DNA of 64,000 bases from G963677485 sp942492855 (GTDB lineage: Bacteria > Armatimonadota > HRBIN16), in assembly GCA_942492855.1 (NCBI GenBank), contig OW818647.1:4898001-4962000 (forward strand). The letters are read 5' to 3'. The position numbers and the translations under genes are program-made. Position 1 is the stretch's first letter. Each line of letters begins with the position of its first letter. Below are positions 26,117 through 35,028 of this stretch, one piece after another. The notes below the pieces were generated by a model that saw only the letters and a program-made list of their open reading frames with translations, searched no databases and was not told the origin of the DNA.

Positions 26117-26216
26117 ATCTACGTCCTCTACCCCCCTTTAGGGCGGTTGCATATCCTTAGGTTGTTTACTGACATCACACATACTGCGACGTGGTTCGAT
26201 ATCTGGTGGCTATGTA

Positions 26217-26271
26217 TTGGTAGATATCTTCACTGTTTTAGTGTAGCACGAAGGCGGGTTGGCAGAAAAGC
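26217..26271. repeat. 55-bp direct repeat, right copy
   Basis: Identical to 24247-24301. On the minus strand it reads GTG and five further permease codons before the frame diverges and stops at once, so it is a truncated remnant of the permease 5' end. Confidence 0.95.
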
Positions 26272-26291
26272 AGGGATGGAGACACCATAAC

Positions 26292-26320
26292 TTGACAGCT
26301 CATCGCAGACAGGCTATCAT
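26292..26320 (+). promoter_or_regulatory. Sigma-70-type promoter of the cupin gene
   Basis: A consensus -35 TTGACA (26292-26297), a 17-bp spacer and -10 TATCAT (26315-26320) lie 31 bases before the cupin start. It begins 21 bases after the right 55-bp repeat, so the cassette insertion left it intact. Confidence 0.7.
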
Positions 26321-26350
26321 AAGCCCACAGCAAAATATACAGGAGATGAC

Positions 26351-26824
26351 ATGGGTAAATACGACGATATCGAGTTACACGGAGAAAGCCGATCCGAGGC
26401 TCTGGCCGCGATAAGCAAGCAGATCGCTGACTGGGCACTCACGATGCCGGAAGTTAGCCCCATCTGCCTGCATTTTGGGCTCAACGACTTCTACACCACG
26501 GGTGAGACGGAGTTCTGGATCGCCAACGAGACGGAGCACGGCTACTGCGGCAAGTACCTGTTCGTGTTCGATGGCCAGACCTGCCCCCACCACTTCCACA
26601 AGATGAAACACGAGACCTTCTTCGTGGTCAAGGGCACCATTCGCATGAGGACCGATGGGCAGGAGTTGATCATGGAGCAGGGAGCTGTTCTGGTCATGCC
26701 GCCAGGTGTCGCCCACTCCTTTACCGGCATTGGCTCCGCACTCATCCTGGAGGTCTCCCAGCCGTCGGTTCTGCAAGACAATTTCTTCACGGACAAGCGC
26801 ATCGGGAATCAGGGCGTGATATAG
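26351..26824 (+). CDS. Cupin domain protein, probably sugar-related
   Basis: A 157-residue single-domain cupin. The first metal motif is CPHHFHKMKHETFFVVKG (about residues 77-94, His/His/Glu), and the second is PPGVAHSFTG (about 117-126, His). The N-terminal part (DWALTMPEVSPICLHFGLNDFY) is like cupins found beside sugar-use genes, such as lyxose-isomerase-like proteins. AGGAG lies before the ATG, and a good promoter is just upstream. The substrate and reaction are unknown; an isomerase or sugar-binding role is a guess. Confidence 0.75.
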   Translation: MGKYDDIELHGESRSEALAAISKQIADWALTMPEVSPICLHFGLNDFYTTGETEFWIANETEHGYCGKYLFVFDGQTCPHHFHKMKHETFFVVKGTIRMRTDGQELIMEQGAVLVMPPGVAHSFTGIGSALILEVSQPSVLQDNFFTDKRIGNQGVI

Positions 26825-26920
26825 GAGTGGCGAGTCCTCTGTGGTTAAAATCCCGTTCCGACGGATCGGACCGATCGGACAGATAGGCTACTCGCTGCCA
26901 TCCTCGTCTCCTACCCTCCT

Positions 26921-27934
26921 CTATACTCGCTTCGTGCTCCCCCGCACGAGCAGCCGTTGGCTGAGCAGTATCTCCCCGCTGGGCTTCTCGCCGTGGTCCA
27001 ACTGACCTACCAGGTTGAGCACCGCCCTGTGGCCGATCTCCTCAATGGGCTGCGACACGGTGGTCAATGGCGGGGTGCTGAACCGGCCGATACGCTCGCC
27101 CGCATATCCCACAATCGAGACATCATCGGGGACCTTCAAGCCAGCCTCGAACACCGCCAGGTGACCACCGGCGGCTACGTAGTCGTTGTGCGCCAGTATC
27201 GCCGAGAAGCCAGCGGATTGCTCAATCGCCTTCTTCGTGGCGGCGTATCCGCTGGGAGCATCCTGGTCGGTGATGATGGTGAGTGAGGGGTTGCACTCGA
27301 TACACTTCTGTTCATAAGCGGTAAAGTAGCCCTGCCGGCGTCGGATGGCCGTGAGGTGCCGTTCCGCCCCGCTGAGGTGCAGAATGCGCCGATGGCCCAA
27401 ATCCAGCAGGTAGTTCACGGCGTGGATGCTGCCGTTTATGTCATCACTGCTGATACACGTAAACCCCTCCACCAGGTCCTCCACAAACACCGCAGGTAAC
27501 TGCTCGTGCGCGATAAACTGCTTCACCGAGTCATCAAGCGCTGTGCTGATGATCAGACCGTCAATCTGCCGTTGGATGAGGAAATCCACCTCCTGCATCT
27601 GCTGTTCCACGGGCGAAAAGCAGGGCAGTTGTGCCACGATGGCGTGATACTGCAGCTCCGCGCAGCTCTCCTGCACGCTGTGCAGCAAGCGGGCGTAATA
27701 CTCCATATCCAGTTGGGCGCTGATCAATGCCAGCACATGACTGCGCCGGCTGCGCAAACTGCTGGCCAGCCGGTTATACCGGTAACCTAGTTGCTCGCAC
27801 GCCTCCAGCACTCGCCGCTTTGTGTCGTCAGATACGTACTGGTGGTTCTGCAGCACGCGCGTCACTGTGATGTGCGACACGCCGGCCAACTCGGCGACAT
27901 CCTGACGGCTCACTGAGCGTCTCAATGCACTCAT
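26921..27934 (-). CDS. LacI family transcriptional regulator
   Basis: A 337-residue LacI/GalR regulator. The helix-turn-helix spans residues 9-28 (SRQDVAELAGVSHITVTRVL) followed by the hinge region YRYNRLASSLRSRRS, then a periplasmic-binding-like ligand domain (ALISAQLDMEYYARLLHSV onward; GLIISTALDD near 130; GYAGERIGRFSTPPLTTV near 280). It overlaps the stop of the URO-D-like gene upstream (ATGA, GGGAGG before the start), so the two are cotranscribed. A sugar or sugar-derived effector is likely. Targets are unknown; the GH3 gene on the same side is a candidate. Confidence 0.9.
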   Translation of the reverse strand: MSALRRSVSRQDVAELAGVSHITVTRVLQNHQYVSDDTKRRVLEACEQLGYRYNRLASSLRSRRSHVLALISAQLDMEYYARLLHSVQESCAELQYHAIVAQLPCFSPVEQQMQEVDFLIQRQIDGLIISTALDDSVKQFIAHEQLPAVFVEDLVEGFTCISSDDINGSIHAVNYLLDLGHRRILHLSGAERHLTAIRRRQGYFTAYEQKCIECNPSLTIITDQDAPSGYAATKKAIEQSAGFSAILAHNDYVAAGGHLAVFEAGLKVPDDVSIVGYAGERIGRFSTPPLTTVSQPIEEIGHRAVLNLVGQLDHGEKPSGEILLSQRLLVRGSTKRV

Positions 27935-28884
27935 CCACGCCTCCCGGAAGCCTCACGGCAGGCTTCAATCAGCGCCTTGACGTTGTAGATCGGCACATCG
28001 CCCTGCACATCCTGAGCGGGTGCGGTGATATATCCACCTTGTTGCCCCATCATCTTCGCCACCTGAAGCGTCTCTCTGCGCACCTCCTCAGGCGTTCCAT
28101 ACGGAAGGGTCTGTTGGGTGCTGATCCCACCCCAAAATGCCAGCTTGTCACCGAAATCACGCTTCAACATGGCGATGTCCATCGCCTCAGGCTGGATAGG
28201 GTTCAGTACCTGCAAACCCATCCGGACTAGATCGGGGATTAACGGCACAATATGCCCACAGGAATGCACCCAGAGGTCCTTGCCAGATTGCCGCACCAGA
28301 TCGTACATCGCCTGCTCGCCAGGCATGATCATCCGCTGCCAGGAGGCCAGCGACATCAGCGGTGCGCGCTGGCTGCCCCAGTCGCTGCCCAGCAGCACGC
28401 CATCGACGTCGGCAAAGCTGAGCATGTTTTCCAGCATCACCAGGTTCTTACGAATGATGGTGTTGCACAGCTCCTGCGCGAATTCCGGTTCGCCGGCCAT
28501 GTCGGCCAGGAAGTTCTCAAAGCCTCTGGCAAAATAGGCTTTTTCGAAATGTATCCCGTAGATACAGACCAGGATATAGAGGTCGCTGTTCTCACGCATC
28601 CACTTCAGATGCTCAGCGAACCCCTCGTAGCTGCCATATCCGCGTGTGGCGGGCATATACCCTGGGCAATCGGGTTGCTGGTAGGCAGGGTCGGTGATAT
28701 CCCAGCCCCACCAGGGTGCCGAGACGCTTCGCGTGGCATAGTTTCCGATGGCGATATCCACTTGATCACCACCATACACGGATTTCACGGCAGGTTCCGC
28801 GTCGCCGGTGAACACCACAAAGTAGGGAGTTTCCCTTACATCCTCATGACGAATGGCCGCTTTGACTACATCGCGCCTCAGCAT
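27931..28884 (-). CDS. URO-D superfamily protein (MtaA/CmuA-like)
   Basis: A 317-residue URO-D-like protein, shorter than HemE. It has DLWVHSCGHIVPLIPDLV (about residues 204-221, His/Cys pair) followed by LNPIQPEAMDI and LAFWGGISTQQTLP, the arrangement seen in corrinoid:CoM methyltransferase-like proteins. AGGAG precedes the ATG. It is the first gene of a two-gene operon with the LacI regulator, suggesting that the regulator responds to a metabolite connected with this protein or with the neighbouring glycosidases. Confidence 0.8.
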   Translation of the reverse strand: MLRRDVVKAAIRHEDVRETPYFVVFTGDAEPAVKSVYGGDQVDIAIGNYATRSVSAPWWGWDITDPAYQQPDCPGYMPATRGYGSYEGFAEHLKWMRENSDLYILVCIYGIHFEKAYFARGFENFLADMAGEPEFAQELCNTIIRKNLVMLENMLSFADVDGVLLGSDWGSQRAPLMSLASWQRMIMPGEQAMYDLVRQSGKDLWVHSCGHIVPLIPDLVRMGLQVLNPIQPEAMDIAMLKRDFGDKLAFWGGISTQQTLPYGTPEEVRRETLQVAKMMGQQGGYITAPAQDVQGDVPIYNVKALIEACREASGRRG

Positions 28885-28980
28885 TCTGCATACTCCTCAG
28901 GTAGTTCGTTAATGTTAGCATTGTAACATGGGCACCGTGATGAGGCAACCACCGCACCCATCGTGTCCCGTGAACCAAGG

Positions 28981-31632
28981 TTATTTCGATGTGGTGCCCT
29001 CGGAGATGAACCTGATCCAGTTGATGTTGAAGTTGCCGCCATCGCACTTGATCTTCAACACCTGGTTGATGGTGTTAAGGTACACACCCTTTTTGGTGAT
29101 GGTCGTCCAAGTCTGCCATCCGCTGGTGCTTGGGATCACCAGCCTGCCCGACACATCGGTGCCATCCACCTCTATGTGACAGCTCGAATAGCTTGGCATC
29201 TCGCGTGAGACCCTCATCTCCATCGTGTAGCTTCCTGGCTGCGGGATGTTCAGGCTGTATTTCAGCCATTCACCCGCGGCGATCGTACACACATTGTATC
29301 CGCCACCGGTATCGGTGGTCGCCTGTATATCGACATCATCGCTTCGATACACAGCACCAGCATTACCCACCGAGGTGTCATGATAAGCCATCCCTTCACC
29401 GCCGATGTCGTAATCTTCGGCTTCGATCAGGCGTGTGACGAGCTTCCTGGTTCCGCCATATGGTTTCCCTTGATACCGCTTCGGAGCAGTGGCTTTAGGC
29501 TGCACTTTCGGTCTTGGTTTTGGCTTCGGTCGTGCTTTCGCACCCGGTACCGACTTCAAGGTCACGCTTCCGGTTAGTCGGATATCGTCAGAAGCAGCAC
29601 CTGCCAGCAGCTTGTAATGGCCGGGTTCGGCATACCAGTCGGATAGCTCTGACCAATAAGCGAACGAGCGTTGGTTCAACGTCAGTGTCACCGTCTTCGT
29701 CTCTCCAGGCTGCAGCATGACTTTCTTGAAGGCCTTCAGCTCCTTGACTGGTCTGGGTACATCAGGGCTGACAGGCTGTATATATAACTGCACCGTCTCC
29801 ATGCCCGCTCGCGGGCCGGTGTTCTTTACATCTACGCTGACCGTAACCCTGGGGTTGGTGTTGAAACTTTGCACCGGTTTGACCAACAGCTTACTGTAGG
29901 TGAAGCGGGTGTACGACAGACCATGTCCAAAAGCGAACTCCGGTTTGATGCGCTTCTTTTCATATCCTCGATAACCGACAAACACACCCTCGGTATAGTT
30001 CACAAGCGATTCGTGCCTGGTCTTAAAGGACGGCTGGTCAGAATCCCGTTTGGGCCAGGTGATCGTTAGTTTACCAGACGGGTTGACATCACCGAACAGC
30101 ACACGGGCCAGTGCATTGCCGTGTTCCATCCCCGGATAGGCCTCATACAACACTGCGGATACGTTGTCAATCCAATCCCTGAGCTCACCAGGGCCTCCGA
30201 CGACCACCACCACTACATTGCGGCTGACGGCAGCTACCGCGTTGATCAGCTTGATCTCGCTCTCAGGAAAGGTCATGTCTGCCCGGTCGCTGCCCTCAGT
30301 GTCCCCGCCCTGATACGGGATGGCGTGCTGGTAGCCAGTCACGACGATGGTCACATCGCTGGATTTCGCCGCTTCGACGGCGCCACTCTGTGTCGGCTGG
30401 TGGTTGATGGTGAGGCCTCCGTATTTTTCAAGCCCCTCCAGTGGCGTGATCTCATACGGCACGTTCACGGCACTACTGCCCCCGCCATAACACTGCTTGA
30501 CGATCGCATTGCATCCAGTCAAACAGATTGACCCCACCTGCCCCTTCTTCAGTGGCAGCAGGTTGTGCTTGTTCTTCAGCAACACGATGCCCTCTTCGGC
30601 CACTATACGTGTGACAGCGTGGTTTGCGTCCGTGTTGATCTGCCCAGCAGGAGAAGCCGGTCCCCATCCTGCCACGCCGGCCCGGTAGGAGACGCGCAGT
30701 ATTCTTCGAACCATGTCATCCAGGGTAGCCTGACTAAGCTTCCCTTTCGTCACTAACGCGGCCAGATTACCGTATGAGCCCGGATTTGGCATCGACAGGT
30801 CCATACCGTTCTTCGCCGTCAGCTCAGTTGGCCCGGTGATGGTGCCACCCTCCGCGACTGAGCCCCAGTCCGTCATGGCAAGACCCTTGAACCCGTACTC
30901 GTCTTTAAGCACTCTGCGGATCAGTGGGGTGCCGTAACACTCCACCCCATTCACCAGGCCACACGAGGCCATCAAAGCCCACGCTCCACCCTGTTTGATA
31001 CCCATTTCGTAACCGGGCAGATAGATTTCGCGAAGTGTGCGGTCATCGATGATGGCGTTGGCACCCTCTCGGTTGTTCTCTTGATTGTTGGCGATGAAGT
31101 GCTTCAATGTCGCCGCCACACCCTGGCTTTGAATGCCCTGCACCATCCTGGCGGTCAGCATCCCGTTCAGATACGGGTCTTCTGTGTAGTATTCAAATGT
31201 CCGTCCGCACACCAGATCACGGGCGATATTAATGCCTGGGCCCAGAATCACATCCACACCGCCGGCATTCGCCTCCCTGCCCAGAACCACACCAGCCGAA
31301 TACAACAGGTCGGGATTCCAGGTTTGCGCCAGCAGCATGCCGGACCCAAATCCTGTAGACCGTCCTGCCCGAGAAACTCCTAGAGGGCCGTCGCTCGTTC
31401 TTAACGAACCTATCCCCAGCCGCTTGCATCCGCCGCCATCCATGCTGCCATTCCCATGGCACATCGCCTGTTTTTCTTCCAGGGTCATCTTATTGATGAT
31501 CTGTGTGATCTCCGCTTCGAGCTTCGCGGCGTTCTTGTCAGCGATGCTGGTATTTGCTGGAGGCATCGCCACCGAGGCACCGGCTACCATGGCAATGACA
31601 CTCATGAGACAGATGGTTTTGAGGTTTAACAT
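28981..31632 (-). CDS. Secreted GH3 beta-glucosidase/xylosidase with CBM6
   Basis: An 883-residue exported protein. The start at 31632 was chosen because AAGGAA precedes it; the longer frame begins inside that ribosome site. Signal peptide to about residue 23, then the GH3 barrel (LGPGINIARD, KHFIANNQE, nucleophile in AMTDWGS near 265), the GH3 C-terminal sandwich (VVVVVGGPGELRDWI; GHGLSYTRF), a fibronectin-III-like domain, a Pro/Lys-rich linker near 725-745 and a C-terminal CBM6 (LIEAEDYDIGGEGMAYHD; GWQTWTTI; FNINWIRF). Expected role: hydrolysis of beta-linked oligosaccharides after attachment to plant polysaccharide. It is divergent from the esterase at 31923. Confidence 0.88.
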   Translation of the reverse strand: MLNLKTICLMSVIAMVAGASVAMPPANTSIADKNAAKLEAEITQIINKMTLEEKQAMCHGNGSMDGGGCKRLGIGSLRTSDGPLGVSRAGRSTGFGSGMLLAQTWNPDLLYSAGVVLGREANAGGVDVILGPGINIARDLVCGRTFEYYTEDPYLNGMLTARMVQGIQSQGVAATLKHFIANNQENNREGANAIIDDRTLREIYLPGYEMGIKQGGAWALMASCGLVNGVECYGTPLIRRVLKDEYGFKGLAMTDWGSVAEGGTITGPTELTAKNGMDLSMPNPGSYGNLAALVTKGKLSQATLDDMVRRILRVSYRAGVAGWGPASPAGQINTDANHAVTRIVAEEGIVLLKNKHNLLPLKKGQVGSICLTGCNAIVKQCYGGGSSAVNVPYEITPLEGLEKYGGLTINHQPTQSGAVEAAKSSDVTIVVTGYQHAIPYQGGDTEGSDRADMTFPESEIKLINAVAAVSRNVVVVVVGGPGELRDWIDNVSAVLYEAYPGMEHGNALARVLFGDVNPSGKLTITWPKRDSDQPSFKTRHESLVNYTEGVFVGYRGYEKKRIKPEFAFGHGLSYTRFTYSKLLVKPVQSFNTNPRVTVSVDVKNTGPRAGMETVQLYIQPVSPDVPRPVKELKAFKKVMLQPGETKTVTLTLNQRSFAYWSELSDWYAEPGHYKLLAGAASDDIRLTGSVTLKSVPGAKARPKPKPRPKVQPKATAPKRYQGKPYGGTRKLVTRLIEAEDYDIGGEGMAYHDTSVGNAGAVYRSDDVDIQATTDTGGGYNVCTIAAGEWLKYSLNIPQPGSYTMEMRVSREMPSYSSCHIEVDGTDVSGRLVIPSTSGWQTWTTITKKGVYLNTINQVLKIKCDGGNFNINWIRFISEGTTSK

Positions 31633-31922
31633 TGGTAATTCCTTAATTTTGAGGAGCATTCAACAGCGCTATCAGCGGTATCATTGACACGAACCGAAAC
31701 AGGCCCATAGATAGTGTGCGCCATATTGTGTGGTTGTTGCACGCCATCATAACGGACCAGTGTACGTAGTTCGATGTTTGCTTACCCCAGCAAATACACC
31801 ATCGCAGTTTGAGTAAAGGTATAATAAGCACGGTATGACACAAATAGTGCGTCTATGCATGATATATACTAAGAGGTGTTTCGCGTCAATATAAGTATGC
31901 GAAAACATAAATATAGGAGGAA

Positions 31923-33629
31923 ATGCAGTTGAGCCATGAACTCTCAACTTGCGCGCGGCATGGGTTCATCACCCGCCTCATCATGAGTGCTATTGCCGTG
32001 GCGGCCCTTGCAGTGCCCGCCCTCTGTGCTACCGAGCCTCCATTAAAGCCAGTCGATGGCAAGGTGGGAATCTTTGACCTGAAGGCAATCCATTCGGTGC
32101 CTTTAGAGCCACAGATCATAAGCAAAACGGTAGATGGCAACATCGTCACAGAACAGATTCGATACACAAGCGAACCTGGCATTCGGGTGTTTGCATATCT
32201 GAGTTACCCTAAAGGTGGTCGAAACCTGCCAGTGAATATGCTGGCTCGCTTCGTCGGTGCCGAACCGCGTAAAGAAGATGCCGGTTTTGGATTCATGGGA
32301 TTCTCTGTGTGTGCTCCCAACGGAAACACGGACGAATCCAAACAAGAGTCTCTTGGCGGTGATCCGTTACAGAACGACTTCATGGATGACCCGAAGCAGA
32401 GCTGGATATACCACCACGTGGTGGCCCTCACTAGAGGTATCGACTATCTCGCCACACGCCCGGAAGTCAACATGAACCGCCTGGCGATGTCGGGATATAG
32501 CTGGGCTGGATATATCACAGCATTATTACATGCCATTGATGACCGCCCCGCATGCTACGTCACATGGCATAGCACCGGATATTATGCTGATGCCGAGGGT
32601 TACTCTGGCGGAATCCCTAGCCGCATCAAGAGTCGCAAATTGTATGAGATGTACGCACCATCAGCCTACGCTGCATATGGCAGCAAGCCGATTATGGTGT
32701 GCATCGCTTTAACGGATTACTTCGCCACACTCGATGGGCTCATGGAGTTTATGAACAAGGTGCGCAGCCCTAAGCAGCTCTGTGTGGCCCCAAATAGATA
32801 CCACGCAAACACATCGCGCAATGAATTCCGGGCCATCGGGCCGTTCACGGACTATTATCAAAATGGACGCGGCAAGCCACCGGCAATGTCCGCAGGATTG
32901 GTCACAGCAAAAGAGGGCAAGCTGATCTATGCGTTCGCCCACAATAGCCCAGAGGTGCCGATTTATGCAGAGGTGCTTTATAGCTATGGAAAACCGGGAA
33001 ACTGGACTGGCCGCACATGGCACCGCGCAGGGGCAAAAAAAACTGGCGATCGCTATGAATGTAGCATCCCAGTTTATAACCCCGCGATCCCGTTATTTGC
33101 GGTAGCCCAGATAGAAACAAAGCAGTTTGGGAGTGTGGCCAACACCCCGCAGTTCATCGACCCGGCGAAACTTGGCATTACCGCAGCTAACGCGGTCTAC
33201 CCCAATATGCTGTTTGATTTTGAGGACAAGAGCGACCTGTATATCTCGGTGGGGTCTGTCGGATTTGTCACCGGTCAGGCTGGAAAGGCTGCTGCTAAGA
33301 TCAAGCCCTTCCAGGACGGAACCGTGAAGCTGATGAACATCGAGCCCTTCTTATGGAACAACCCAAAGGAGCTGCGGTTTTGGCTTTACGGCGATGGAAA
33401 ACCCGGGCCCCTCACACTCTACATGACCTGTGAGACGTCCTATTGGCTTGACCATGAACGCCGATACTACACCAAGATACCAATACTATCCGACACCGCC
33501 ACAATGTCTGTAGGCTGGCACGAGTATGTCATCCCCTTAAGCATGGTGCGGAACTTAAAATTGGTTGATTCACTCTTTTTCGATGTGGGCAAGCGAGAGC
33601 TTATCATCGATTCGATCAGTTGGAGGTAA
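31923..33629 (+). CDS. Secreted alpha/beta-hydrolase (carbohydrate-esterase-like)
   Basis: A 568-residue exported hydrolase. AGGAGG lies only 2 bases before the ATG at 31923 but 8 bases before an in-frame TTG at 31929, so the TTG may be the true start. A signal peptide ends near PALCATE. The nucleophile elbow is GYSWAG (Ser193), in a context like acetylxylan/glucuronoyl esterases, with ALTDYFATLDG and a later His (RYHANTSRNEF) as possible acid and base. A C-terminal beta-sandwich (about 430-568) may bind substrate. It is divergent from the GH3 gene, consistent with joint control of polysaccharide breakdown. Confidence 0.7.
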   Translation: MQLSHELSTCARHGFITRLIMSAIAVAALAVPALCATEPPLKPVDGKVGIFDLKAIHSVPLEPQIISKTVDGNIVTEQIRYTSEPGIRVFAYLSYPKGGRNLPVNMLARFVGAEPRKEDAGFGFMGFSVCAPNGNTDESKQESLGGDPLQNDFMDDPKQSWIYHHVVALTRGIDYLATRPEVNMNRLAMSGYSWAGYITALLHAIDDRPACYVTWHSTGYYADAEGYSGGIPSRIKSRKLYEMYAPSAYAAYGSKPIMVCIALTDYFATLDGLMEFMNKVRSPKQLCVAPNRYHANTSRNEFRAIGPFTDYYQNGRGKPPAMSAGLVTAKEGKLIYAFAHNSPEVPIYAEVLYSYGKPGNWTGRTWHRAGAKKTGDRYECSIPVYNPAIPLFAVAQIETKQFGSVANTPQFIDPAKLGITAANAVYPNMLFDFEDKSDLYISVGSVGFVTGQAGKAAAKIKPFQDGTVKLMNIEPFLWNNPKELRFWLYGDGKPGPLTLYMTCETSYWLDHERRYYTKIPILSDTATMSVGWHEYVIPLSMVRNLKLVDSLFFDVGKRELIIDSISWR

Positions 33630-33633
33630 CATC

Positions 33634-34857
33634 GTGAGGCATTTATCATATCTAATCGGTGCTGCACTGCTTGCATCCTATTCAATCTTAGCTGTATGTG
33701 CCCCCGCAAACTCGGCACCTCAGAAGCGCATGCAAGTAGGCAAACCCTTCACGTTGATTCTCCATATCAACCCCACAGGTACTCCTGCCAAAGTAGATAG
33801 TCTTCTAGCGGCTGGCAATAAAATCCTTCTGGGTCATGGTAAAGGGGAATTCAACTGGTATATTGCGAAAACCCCTAACAAGTGGGCCAAGCTGACCTCA
33901 GGCTCCGCGGTGACTGGTGTACCCGCGACCCTAGCCCTCAGTTATGATGGCCAGACGCTGCGCAGTTACTACAACAATGTGCTTGCGGCATCTATGGCGG
34001 TCTCATCACAGCAGTTTAACGGCTTAGTTTCCATCAAGTTGAATGACTGGCTGGGCGAGTATCATAGCGCGGTAGCATATGCGAAAGTGCTCAACATCAA
34101 ACAGATCGAAATGGCTTCCGCGCAAAGTACAAGCAGTTCGGAGGAGACCACGAAACCATCCGAATCGACAACAAACGAGCCCGATACCACGAAACCATCG
34201 AATCCCACTACGGGAACCGACACGGCCAGTGGCGGTAACTCAGTGACACCCGATAAGCCAGTAGAAACCACGGATGTTGATCCCACCCAACCGACGGATG
34301 TCACCCCGGTCGAACCGAATACAGACCAACCTGACACACCGACACCACCAGAGGAAACCACCAAACCACTACCATCTGAGCCTGATGTAGTGGAGCCGGT
34401 CACCCCAGTAGAGCCAGTTGAACCTGTGAAACCTATTGAACCGGTAGCCCCTGTGGAACCCACCAATCTTGAGCCGTCGTCGCCATCTGAGCCTGCCGAC
34501 CTTAACCCATCAACCGTGAAGCAAATCACAGTCACGGTGAAGGTGCTGGCCGTCACAGCCACGCCTGAGCCCGACAAGATACTGCCCTATAAGCACGCCA
34601 TCGTCACTCAAGAGGTGGAAGTGCTAAGTGTTGACAAGGGCAGCTTGATGAACATCAAAAAGGGCGACAAGTTGCGTCTCGCGCGATGGGGTATTTTGCA
34701 GGGCCAGAAGACTGAGGTCGCCAAAACGAAGGTGGGTGACAAAATCACCCTGCCCCTGGAGAGTTATAAGGACCACGAAGAGCTGGAACGCCAGTATACG
34801 GTGGACACCCTACCTGAGAGTTACGAACTGCCTTACTTGCTTGACGTGACCGAATAA
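33634..34857 (+). CDS. Secreted LamG-like protein with long Pro/Glu/Val/Thr repeat linker
   Basis: A 407-residue exported protein. The start is GTG at 33634, 7 bases after GGAGG and 4 bases after the esterase stop; a longer frame inside the esterase gene is not needed. Signal peptide to about residue 28, then a concanavalin/LamG-like sheet (KPFTLILHINPTG...ATLALSYDGQTLRSYYNN...IKLNDWLGEYHSAVAYAKVLN), a low-complexity region (about 145-290) of TTKPSE-, EPVEPV- and PTDV-type repeats, and a C-terminal unknown beta domain (about 295-407). Probably a cell-surface or matrix protein cotranscribed with the esterase. Confidence 0.65.
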   Translation: MRHLSYLIGAALLASYSILAVCAPANSAPQKRMQVGKPFTLILHINPTGTPAKVDSLLAAGNKILLGHGKGEFNWYIAKTPNKWAKLTSGSAVTGVPATLALSYDGQTLRSYYNNVLAASMAVSSQQFNGLVSIKLNDWLGEYHSAVAYAKVLNIKQIEMASAQSTSSSEETTKPSESTTNEPDTTKPSNPTTGTDTASGGNSVTPDKPVETTDVDPTQPTDVTPVEPNTDQPDTPTPPEETTKPLPSEPDVVEPVTPVEPVEPVKPIEPVAPVEPTNLEPSSPSEPADLNPSTVKQITVTVKVLAVTATPEPDKILPYKHAIVTQEVEVLSVDKGSLMNIKKGDKLRLARWGILQGQKTEVAKTKVGDKITLPLESYKDHEELERQYTVDTLPESYELPYLLDVTE

Positions 34858-34862
34858 GAAAC

Positions 34863-34898
34863 GGCTGCAGGGGTGTCCGAGAGGACATCCCTGCGGCC
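34863..34898. terminator. Hairpin terminator after the LamG-like gene
   Basis: A 16-bp stem (GGCTGCAGGGGTGTCC with its near-complement, two wobble positions) and GAGA loop start 5 bases after the stop codon. The T-run after it is weak. Confidence 0.6.
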
Positions 34899-34945
34899 AT
34901 TATGGTGCCACGGCTCCCCTCTCTGCACGCCAATCTGCCCGAAAC

Positions 34946-34974
34946 TTGCCATCTGCTCCAGACTGCATTATGAT
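34946..34974 (+). promoter_or_regulatory. Promoter of the Gfo/Idh/MocA gene
   Basis: TTGCCA (34946-34951), 17-bp spacer and TATGAT (34969-34974), 54 bases before the start codon. Confidence 0.5.
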
Positions 34975-35028
34975 GTAACAAACTCGCCCAAATCACCAGG
35001 GCGATGATAGTTATCGTAAGGAGTCACC

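Larger units (their letters stand above)
24247..26271. mobile_element. Two-gene ATPase/DUF4276 cassette bounded by a 55-bp direct repeat
   Basis: The perfect 55-bp direct repeats at 24247-24301 and 26217-26271 are 1,970 bp apart and enclose only the two genes below. The left copy holds the first codons of the FecCD permease and its upstream sequence. The right copy carries the same six codons (MKISTN) then diverges to a stop, so it reads as a leftover of the original 5' end. No transposase or integrase is inside. An insertion that duplicated or recombined at the target is the simplest reading. Confidence 0.7.

Noticed and set aside
34062..34577. A 171-codon minus-strand frame rich in Ser/Gly/Val opposite the LamG-like gene
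   Set aside because: It is the mirror of the Pro/Glu/Thr repeat linker; repeats give long open frames on both strands. The forward frame has a signal peptide and a proper start.
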